Positions 55,542-64,000 of a stretch of 64,000 bases of DNA are shown here, in pieces; position 1 is the first letter of the stretch, and each line of letters begins with the position of its first letter. The stretch is taken from contig CM053031.1 of assembly GCA_028564925.1 (NCBI GenBank), forward strand, positions 166,583,084-166,647,083, given 5' to 3'. This stretch comes from Lithobates sylvaticus (taxonomy: Eukaryota > Chordata > Amphibia > Anura > Ranidae). The notes beneath the pieces are model-generated. The model searched no databases and was not told where the DNA came from. It saw nothing but the letters and a program-made list of their open reading frames with translations. Both the position numbers and the translations under genes were made by a program.

Positions 55542-56760
55542 TGTAGCGCTGACATTCTCGTTTATTAATGTGTGTTTGCATGTAATAATCAAAAGTCTAT
55601 GGACATTTCTATGGCTTAGTATTTGGCGCCATCTAGCGGCCAAATACTGGTAGTGAACTTAAATGATTATTGCTTTGAAAAGCACAAAAGACTAATACAG
55701 GAAGTGACTGTTATTTACATGAGAAGTTTGACCTTTTTACCTAGGATGCTTTATGACCTACCCAGGGACACCCTCTCTGGCAGTGCATGCTGGGTAGGAC
55801 ATAAAAGGAACCCGAGCGGCCATTTTAGGTCTCTTGGGATCGCATGGCCTGCCTGTGAGGAGCTGTGAGGAGGCCTCCCGGAGAGATCGGCCTACAGCCA
55901 TTGCGGAACGCAACCCTGCTCATTTGTGCGAGTGACCTGATGGTGCCAGAGGTACAGGGACCGGATCGGAGAGATCCAGAGCCACTCGTTTGAGTATCGG
56001 AGGACGGGGCTCACTCAGCAGAGCAGAACGGAGTGACAGAGCCAGCTGACGGAGAAGCAAGCTACAGTCACCGGACCAAAGCTACTATACGGAGTTCCGA
56101 TCCAGTCGGTGAGCGGGCTACGGCCCACAGTTTGTTAACTTTTACACTCAGTCAGACTAATATACAGACCTCGCTGGGATTTATAGTTCCACGGAGGAGG
56201 AGTATAGCAACTGACACTAGGCAGGCCTGAGGCCTACCTGCTTTCGCATCTCAAGCCTTGTAATATAGTTTACTGAAGTTATACCAGGAGCACCTTTAAC
56301 TCAACTTGACTTACTTAAAACTTTGGATTACAAATCACAAGGAGTTACTCTAGCTAGCGAAGACAAGAAGATTAAAGATGAAGTACTCTAAGTAAGATCG
56401 CACGTATAGCTATAAAAGTAGGGGGAGCTTCCGTGTATTTATATTGTTTGCAATTGTTATATTGAAATCCATTGCGCTGTCATCCTATGTTGGGATGACA
56501 GCACAATCACTTTAATCACCTTTTTGAATATATTCACAGTAAAATATATTTTGGTTAAGTATCCAGGAGTATTGTTTTCTCCCAGCAGGTGGAGCCAGTG
56601 GATCCTGAGGTTACAATACAGGTATATTGTATTATATTATATTGTACTGTATTGCATTACACCACAGCTGTGTCAAGGGAACTGAGCCAAGTTAGTGGGG
56701 TTTATTAGCAGAGTGCAGGCCCAAATCTAATCAGCAGCTCCTTCGGGGGTCAGTGCTACA
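55542..56760 (+). mobile_element. Solo LTR, second member of the TGTAGCGCTG family
   Basis: It starts TGTAGCGCTGACATT and ends CGGGGGTCAGTGCTACA, with TAAA at both sides (55538-55541, 56761-56764). Length is 1219 bp. The ends match the solo LTR at 37449, while the middle differs, so they are different subfamilies. A TATA-like ACATAAAAGG lies near 55799. No internal region remains. Short frames inside are not taken as genes. Confidence 0.8.
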
Positions 56761-56764
56761 TAAA

Positions 56765-57419
56765 GAACATGTAACAAGGTTGTCCAAGCAGCTGTGCCAA
56801 AGGGACTAAAAAAACACCTTTTATGTATTGACTATTTACAACCAGTCAGACTAATTCATCTTTCTGTCCAGTATGAGTGAATGTAAAACTCCTATCTGTT
56901 TTCATAAAGGAAAATCATTTGGATATTTATAAATGTAAGAGAACAGCTGATTGATCCAGGCTAAAAAGATCAGACCTTCAGATTATGCAAATCATCAATT
57001 CATTTTACATATATAAAGCATCAATCACATTGTTCAGTGACAATGTACTAGCCAATGAGATTTCCCTGCTGTTTTAAGATGTTGATCTGCTGCACTTCCA
57101 GCACTAAATGACAGAGCCCTGGCTGCTGTGGGTGATTCTATTAGCATATTTGGGAATCATTGTCAGGTGGCAAGGAAACATCATCGGGCCTGTAGGTTGC
57201 CAGGATTTACATCAGTGAATGACGTAATTGATGCTGGATGCACATTTTGTTATTTAATTAAAGAACTTTGTCATAGTGTGTGTGTTTTTTCTTTTACTTA
57301 ATCTTTTTTTGGGAAGGATTAATGAGGAGTACTAATTTACACTATACACATTCCCCTAGCAGAGTATATGGGAGTGCAAAAAACTAACAATGTAAAACTG
57401 TGCATGATTTATATATGGT
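56765..57419. other. Unassigned sequence
   Basis: No gene or element is recognised. Confidence 0.45.
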
Positions 57420-58674
57420 ATATGGGACTGCCCTTATTTAAAAAGGGGCTTTCAGTTTCCTGAAAGTACCCAAAATCCCCCACATGGCTTTACCACCCCC
57501 CACCTTGCAAGGTACCGTCCCAATGTTGAAAGACATAGGCCTGGTATAGTACAGGAAGAAGGGCCATACACTCACTATCCTCCCTTTCCTGGCCACCCAG
57601 GCTGCATGCCTGGATAAGGGGCAGGTATAACTTTTAACAGGGTTTCCATTTTGTTTTTGTTTTTTTGCTTTTTTGTTTTCGGTTGCTTGTTTGTGTTTTT
57701 TTAAGAAACAGTACACTTTAAAAAAACAAAGTTTCTTTAGTGGTTTGCAAGTTCACCCTGCACTTATCCTTAGTGTGCAGGTTTATGTTATAAGTGTAAT
57801 ACAGAACAGGTAAGCAGTTGAAAGAGCTTTCATTGGTCATCTCATTTCTGTGGATAATCGTGAAATTCTGAATTCTCTATAACTGCTTCCCATTTGGCCA
57901 ATGTACATGTACATAAACAGCTGGGTGGGAGGTTTACCGTTCTGAATGGATGTACCCATCTGTCCCTCAGAACGGGTGCCTGCATTCGGTTGCGTGGCCA
58001 CGCAGTTGCACAATCCTGTGATGGCTGTTATCTTCAGACACCACCCATCACAGATCGGGACATCCATCCCGATCATGTGATGGATGTGATGAATGTGTCC
58101 AATCATAGCCTTCACACCATGTAAACAGAGACATGTCTCTGTGTCAGTAATCCCTGCTGAGCAGGGGATACAGGGGATGCTGTAGCCTGTGCTTACAGCT
58201 CTCCATGCAACTAATGATTTTACACAGAGAGCTGTCACAGGTCACGCAGACTGCAGCTATCCCCACACAGTACTGTACATCAAGCACCACTGTCAATGTC
58301 ACATGAACATTTGCACAAAACATCTGTCACAGTGTCCCATGAACATCTGTACCACTGCACAAAACATCTGTCACAGTGTACCAGTGTCCCATGAACATCT
58401 TTATCAGTGTAGCAGCGCATATAAACATCTGCAATAGTGCAATAGTATTCCATTGCAACATCAACATCTGTCACTGTCCGCCTGTGGACCATCAACATCT
58501 GTCATAGTGTACAAGTGCACAAAAATATCTGTCAGTGTACCAGTGTCCCATCAATAAATAAATACAAAATGTAAAGCATCACCATGCTTGCGTGCACAGG
58601 TGAATGCACACGGTGGTCCTGTATGCAGACGTAAATTGTGATCGCATCACACATGCGACGTGAACGTCAGAGCG
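57420..58674. other. Probable transposon-derived non-coding sequence with a degenerate repeat
   Basis: 57430-57640 resembles hAT copy D interior in style (CCTTATCCAGGCATGCAGCCTGG on the minus strand). 58300-58560 is a degenerate tandem repeat with ACATCTGTCACAGTGT and CCCATGAACATCTGT. 58570-58670 (CATGCTTGCGTGCACAGGTGAATGC) resembles piggyBac 3' sequence near 52330. No gene. Confidence 0.4.
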
Positions 58675-59235
58675 AGATCAATGAACTGGAACTGGATGGA
58701 CTTGTGTCTTTTTTCAACCTGACTAGCTATGTAACTATGTAACTATGTTACATAGTTACATAGTAGGTGCGGTCGTAAAAAGTCCATCAAGTCCAACCTA
58801 TGTGTGTGATTATATGTCAGTATTACCTTGTATATCCCTGTATGTTGTGGTCGTTCAGGTGCTTATCTAATAGTTTCTTGAAACTATCGATGCTCCCAGC
58901 TGAGACCACTGCCTGTGGAAGAAAATGCCACATCCTCGCCGCTCTTACAATAAAGAACCCTTTACGTAGTGTAAGGTTAAACCTCTTTTCTTCTAATTTT
59001 AATGAGTGGCCACGAGTCTTGTTAAACTCCCTTCCACAAAAAAGTTTTATCCCTATTGTGGGGTCATCAGTACGGTATTTGTAAATGGAAATCATATCCC
59101 CTCTCAAGCGTTTCTTCTCCAGAGAGAATATGTTCAGTGCTCGTAACCTTTCCTCATAACTAATATCCTCCAGACACTTTATTAGCTTTGTTGCCCTTCT
59201 CTGTACTCGCTCCATTTCCAGTACATCCTTCCTGA
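58675..59235. mobile_element. CR1-like LINE ends, tail to tail
   Basis: A plus-strand tail (58675-58748) ends TCTTTTTTCAACCTGACTAG and (CTATGTAA)n. It meets a minus-strand copy (about 58749-59235) with the mirrored octamer tail. The minus copy encodes the C-terminus of ORF2 as one 130-codon frame (59215-58823): RVQRRATKLIKCLEDISYEE, LNIFSLEKKRLRGDMISIYK, FFIVRAARMWHFLPQAVV, then SFKKLLDKHL. This is typical of the CR1/Rex1-type ORF2 end. Confidence 0.82.
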
Positions 59236-59269
59236 CATTAATTTTTTCTGAAAAATTTATTATTATTAT

Positions 59270-61180
59270 TTTTTTCCATTTAACTCTAAATTAACCTCAC
59301 CTTTACGGATGTCCATCTAGATCTATTTCACAGATGATGTGCATACCATTTGAAAACAGACCTACTATACTCTGCTCTTCTCTATCCTTTTCCCTTGGTT
59401 TATGGGACAGACTCGCCAAGACCTATCATTTTAAATCCCCCCATACTCCTTTGGCACCTTTGTTTCTAAATCCCAAATTTGCGCCACACCTCAATCTTCA
59501 AACCTTTGAATGGTGGATTAAGGATATATGCAAATAACTGATTTCTATGCCCATTTGATCATGTTTGGAATGGTTTATTTCATTACCAGGATCACTACTC
59601 GAATGTATATACATTTAGCACAGCACTTAGCACAGTGTCATAATATTTTAAATGTTTCACAATATTATTGTTTTACTTTCAGTTCACCCTTTGATTGTAT
59701 ATGTATTTAGCACTTTACACAGCGCCTTATAGTCTGGCTATTATCCCTGGACATCCTTCTGGGGTTCATCATTATAGTTTTAGCGCTGCATCCCTTTTGT
59801 TTTCTATATTTTATTGCAATTAGTCTTATTGCTGATGCTGGCAGCTGTTCGTTATTAGTAGAGCAAATTTATTTCTTTCAATTTTCATAGAGGTATATTA
59901 ACTAAACAGTTTCTGATTTAAAAACATCAGATGCCGGAATCTTAATTATCTCGATATTATCAGATAGTGAGCTTTCTTAACTCTTTAAAATGTAACTTAG
60001 ATATCGAATCTATGATGCCCATGGAATATTTATGTAATCATTTTGATAGACTTAAAAGTCATATTTCGGTAATTTACTCTATCCTAACATCTACTACAGT
60101 GAAACATGGTTACATGGAAAAATGGGAAAATTATTTGAATCTTACTTTAGAGTTGAACGAATGGTATAGACTAGCCACAATGCTTCTAAATCCATAGTTA
60201 ACACTTTGATCATCAAAGCCAATTATAAAGTATTATTAAGGTGGTATATGGTTCCAAAGAAAATGGCTTCCTATGTCCCGGAAGCCTCACCATTGTGTTT
60301 TAGGGGCTGTGGTCAAGAAGGGATGATGTATCACATATGGTGGCAATGGCCAAAAGTAAAACGTTTCTGGATTTAAGTTTATGATCTTATTTACTCCCTC
60401 ACGCAAATAAATCTAAACAAATCCCCTAAACAAGCATTACTGTAGTTCAGTGAAAAAAAATCCCAAGACATCTGGGAAGATTGATTCAATTTCTCTTTAT
60501 AGCGGCAAAAATTACCATAGCTAGATCCTGGAAGACAACGACAATTCCTTTTAATATACTCAAAGCTAAACTGTCTTAGATTATGGTCAATGAGCATCTT
60601 TCAGCCATTTGAAATGATAGGTTAGCTTTGTTTAAGAAATCCTGGAAACCCTGGATTGATTATCTGGGTAATGAATCCAAAGATGTATCAGCTTAAAGAA
60701 CTCTCATACACAGATAAGTTGGCATACAGTACTTTATATCTGTCACTTCTCTCTTCCTTATCTTTTTCTCTCTTCCCTTTCCTATTTCTGACTTTTGCTA
60801 TGGACGTATAGGGTCTCAGTTGGACCAGATGAGACACCTATTTTTCATTTTAGGATGACATATAAAAACTCATCCATATTTTATTGGATATTTTTAGAGA
60901 CTCTATATATATTGAGTATAAATTTCAATTAATCCATTCTTGGCTTCTTTAATATCTCAAATCTGTTTTTTTTATTGCATTTGAAAGTTATCTACATATG
61001 CATATTCTCATAATTTAAACATCTACACTCATACATATATTTGAGATCTTGAGTTGCTTTGACTTGCAATCATAACCTATTATTACAATGTATTTATGCA
61101 TAATAATTGTTAATGTAACTAAATTATAATTTTTTTCTGTACTTTATTATATGCACATTTTTTTCATTGAAATTTTGAAT
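59270..61180 (+). mobile_element. L1-clade LINE, 3' part, heavily degraded
   Basis: 59334-59537 encodes LGLWDRLAKTYHFKSPHTPL-type sequence of the ORF2 linker. 60105-60420 encodes MEKWENYLNLTLELNEWYR, RWYMVPKKMASYVP and CFRGCGQEGMMYHIWWQWP, the C-terminal block and knuckle. Many stops are present. 59545-59830 is not L1-like and may be a PLE tail (it has TTTAGCGCTGCA as in PLE copy B); I am unsure. The 3' end is A/T-rich without a clear poly(A). Confidence 0.65.
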
Positions 61181-61493
61181 GAAAACAATGAAACAGGAAA
61201 ATTAATAGTTTTTTTTATTTTTTCTGAAAATTGGTGAACCAAAATTTATTTCTAGGTGATCATATACCTGTTACTAGTATCATCTATATATCTCTAAAAT
61301 ATTCTCAGTGTGTGCTTGGTAAAAAAACACTTTTAACGTTTTACATTTTCATAAAAGTCTCAAGAACCTGAACAACTTCCTTAATAGCCCACTGGACCTG
61401 ATTTGTTAACTAATATAACTAATATTATCACTTAAACACAACCTACAGTTGAATGCTAGGTAAATATAAGAGAAATGAATGCAATGATCATAG

Positions 61494-61499
<6 letters not shown>
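61181..61499. other. Unassigned AT-rich sequence
   Basis: No gene or element is recognised. Confidence 0.45.

Positions 61500-61525
<26 letters not shown>
61500..61525. repeat. (TA)n microsatellite
   Basis: Thirteen TA units form the left flank of the element at 61526; more TA follows its right end (63902-63945), so insertion was into a TA array. Confidence 0.95.
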
Positions 61526-61529
<4 letters not shown>

Positions 61530-61601
61530 GGCGTATCTAGTGAAAATGGCGCCTATGGCAAGCACTGAAACTGCGCCCCTGTCAAAACATGTGTGGCCCT
61601 A

Positions 61602-62490
61602 CCAGCACCCATAAATGCAGTAACATCAGCACCCATAAATGCGGCCTTACCAGCACCCATAAATGCGGCCTTACCAGCACCCATAAATGCAGCCTTATCA
61701 GCACCCATAAATGCGGCCTTACCAGCACCCATAAATAAATATATATATATATAAATATAAATAAACATATAAATGCAGCAACATCAGCACCCATAAATGC
61801 AGTAACATCAGCACCCCTAAATTCAGCAACATCAGCACCCATAAATTCAGCAACATCAGCACCCATAAATGCAGTAATATCAGCACCCATAAATGCGGCC
61901 TTACCAGCACCCATAAATGCAGTAACATCAGCACCCCTAAATGCAGCAACATCAGCACCCATAAATGCAGCAACATCAGCACCCATAAATGCAGTAACAT
62001 CAGCACCCCTAAATGCAGCAACATCAGCACCCATAAATGCAGTAACATCAGCACCCATAAATGCAGTAACATCAGCACCCATAAATGCGGCCTTACCAGC
62101 ACCCAAAAATGCAGTAACATCAGCACCCATAAATGCGGCCTTACCAGCACCCATAAATGCAGTAACATCAGCACCCATAAATGCAGTAACATCATCACCC
62201 ATAAATGCAGTAACATCGGCACCCATAAATGCGGCCTTACCAGCACCCAAAAATGCAGTAAAATCAGCACCCATAAATGCGGCCTTACCAGCACCCATAA
62301 ATGCAGTAACATCAGCACCCATAAATGCAGTAACATCATCACCCATAAATACATTAACATCAGCACCCATAAATGCAGCCTTACCAGCACCCAAAAATGC
62401 AGTAAAATCATCACCCATAAATGCAGTAACATCATCACCCATAAATGCAGTAACATCAGCACCCATAAATGTGGCATACCAGCACCCATA
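61602..62490. repeat. 24-bp minisatellite, about 35 copies
   Basis: Units are AAATGCAGTAACATCAGCACCCAT with two main variants, GCAGTAACATC and GCGGCCTTACC, in mixed order. The array is interrupted at about 61731-61772 by AT-rich sequence. Because 24 is a multiple of 3, two minus-strand frames stay open for 256-294 codons (repeating MGADVTAF or MGAGKAAF); these are not real genes. Confidence 0.95.
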
Positions 62491-62574
62491 AATGCTGCGC
62501 CAGCGCCTCTGACATTGTACAGAGGTAGAGAGGGAGTAGGATCATCAGTGGCCGGGTGCCCTAGGCGGCTGCCT

Positions 62575-63165
62575 AGTTTGCCTAGTGGTAACGCCGGTGT
62601 TCTGTCGAGAAGTACCCCCTATCGAAAAATGCCGGGACGGAACTGCACATGCGCAGCACACAGCACATGCGCAGAACGGAGCCTCAGAACAGCTGAGTTT
62701 AAGATCAGCTGTTTTGCGTTGCCGAGGCATGTTCATGTAGGTGAGGACAGATATTTACATAAAGGGGGCGGATATTTCAATGTTGGCCAGTGCTAGGGGC
62801 AGAATTTTTATCGCTGAACAAACAAATCTGGTAAATAAATCTTTATGTAATATAGAAAAATCTGCCCTTCAATTGACTAAACACGCCCGCAGCGTTCAAA
62901 ATGAATAGCAGATAAAGATTTATTTTGCATATTTCTTTGGCCATCGATACAAATTCCGCCGCTAGCACTGTCCATCATTGAAATATCCGCCCCCTTCATG
63001 TAAATATCCGTCCTCACCTACATGAACGTGCCTCGGCCACATGGGACAACAGCTGATCGTAAATTCAGCTGTTCTGCGGCTCCGTGCGGCACATGCGCAG
63101 TTCCACTTGGGCACTATTTGATAGCCGGGCATTTCTCGACAGAGCACCGGCCCTGTCTGCTTGGC
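62575..63165. repeat. Foldback, arms about 220-240 bp
   Basis: Left arm about 62575-62815 and right arm about 62955-63165 pair through CATGTAGGTGAGGACAGATA, GGGGGCGGATATTTCAATG and GCACATGCGCAG. The loop is AT-rich. Nested in the TA-flanked element. Confidence 0.8.
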
Positions 63166-64000
63166 ACACACGCAGAATCACACATGATGACTTTAAGTCA
63201 TCACCATGTGCGATTGTGCGTGTGTGCCAGGCCCAAGCAGAAGCAAGCAGCCAATCAAATATAGTGTTCAATATGGATTAAATAAATATGCTTAGCCATA
63301 GATATCCTAAATAAAGTGTAATAAAAGTTATTTAATCCATATTGTTTGAGAACTATATTTGATGCTCAAGATCGTGGTGACTGACTGGTTCTGGACTTGT
63401 ACCTGCTTTTAGGCTGCAGTGCTAATCCTTCCAGGTGCTGCTGTCTGGGGGTTCCAAATGTTTCTCTTCTTTTCTCTTCTCTCTAGTGACATAGTCCAGC
63501 CTCCAGAGTCCTCACGGTCACATCACCGACCACGTCACAGTCGCGTGACATCACAGACCCGGGAGACCCCGCTCCGGGGACAAGCTGAAGCAGCTGCAGA
63601 GAGGAGGGTAGGCGGAGCATTAGGCTACACTATGGCTACGTAGATGACCCGGGCAAGTCAACTTATCAGCCGTCATGGGGGCGACTGTCGCTTCCCTCCT
63701 CACCTCCTCACTTGCTAATGAAGTGCTGTGCCGGCGCTGCGCTCCAGCAGGCCGGCCGTGGCGCCGGGGACTACATTAGTGCGGGAGGCGGCCGCGAGAG
63801 ATGGGACTTTTTTATTGTTCGGGGGTGGCTTTTTTGCTGCCCCCCCCCCACATGGCGCCCATGGCACTTGCCATGGCTGCCATACCCTAGATACGCCACT
63901 GTATATATATATTTTTATATACTGTATACTGTATATATATATTATTATGTGTTAATGCTTTAGGAAACTTTTCCATATGTTTAATAGCCCTGTGATTACA

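Larger units (their letters stand above)
61526..63901. mobile_element. TA-flanked terminal-inverted-repeat element with minisatellite core
   Basis: Ends CAGAGGCGTATCTAG and CTAGATACGCCACTG are near-perfect inverses, flanked by TA. The next about 35 bp also match in inverse (GTGCTTGCCATAGGCGCC against GGCGCCCATGGCACTTGCC after indels). It contains a 24-bp minisatellite, a foldback and a short palindrome (63168-63226). No transposase is recognised. The superfamily is not determined; the TA flank alone would fit Tc1/mariner or ISL2EU-like elements. Confidence 0.7.

Noticed and set aside
61582-62489. Minus-strand frames of 294 and 256 codons with octapeptide repeats
   Set aside because: They arise because the 24-bp minisatellite unit is a multiple of three and has no stop in two frames. 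No start context, domain or unique sequence supports a protein.

Overview
The window looks like repeat-dense intergenic or intronic DNA of a vertebrate, most likely a frog. That is an inference from the mix of transposon families: L1-clade and CR1-like LINEs, Penelope-like elements (PLE), Tc1, hAT, piggyBac, TTA- and TTAA-flanked MITEs, and old LTR elements. A true-frog (ranid) type genome is my best guess. I recognise no host protein-coding gene, no tRNA or rRNA, and no CRISPR array. Almost every long reading frame belongs to a transposable element, is a shadow of one, or is a tandem-repeat artefact.

Layout. 1-3308: the end of a hAT element, then an L1 3' fragment with a TTAA-flanked MITE in it. 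3946-4490: a rearranged Tc1 remnant. About 5050-15130: a nested stack. A minus-strand PLE is split by a 7.9 kb Tc1 (6204-14141). That Tc1 is itself split by a giant PLE palindrome (6899-8840, 14-bp target duplication) and by a 4.3 kb L1 (9706-14049, 15-bp target duplication). 15130-20820: a nearly full-length minus-strand L1 with ORF1 and ORF2, carrying a TTAA element and a TTA-flanked MITE. 20837-26400: a Tc1 remnant, then a CR1-like LINE split by a hAT (21987-24321) and a TTAA element (24563-25520). 28063-29842: a young-looking 5'-truncated L1 with an open 514-codon ORF2 end. 29895-31920: an older L1 on the minus strand. 32440-35660: PLE tails and an LTR fragment.

36888-about 45946: a decayed LTR element. 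One of its repeats was invaded by a MITE, and that MITE by a 5 kb hAT with a perfect 8-bp duplication. Two solo LTRs of another family (37449-38595, 55542-56760) have 4-bp duplications. 45953-47799: a hAT whose interior is one long foldback. 48045-52833: a decayed autonomous-type piggyBac. 52897-54330: a foldback array of related units. 59270-61180: a degraded L1. 61526-63901: a TA-flanked element holding about 35 copies of a 24-bp minisatellite.

The recurrent theme is inverted duplication. Three PLE copies lie head to head, and hAT, piggyBac-associated and TA-flanked elements also contain long foldbacks. Four PLE-type ends carry degenerate hammerhead-ribozyme-like motifs around a conserved CGAAAC or TGAAAC box. 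The insertions can be ordered by nesting, and in several places a paralogous empty site is visible in the same window. Coordinates of target duplications were read base by base; other element edges are approximate unless a duplication is quoted.
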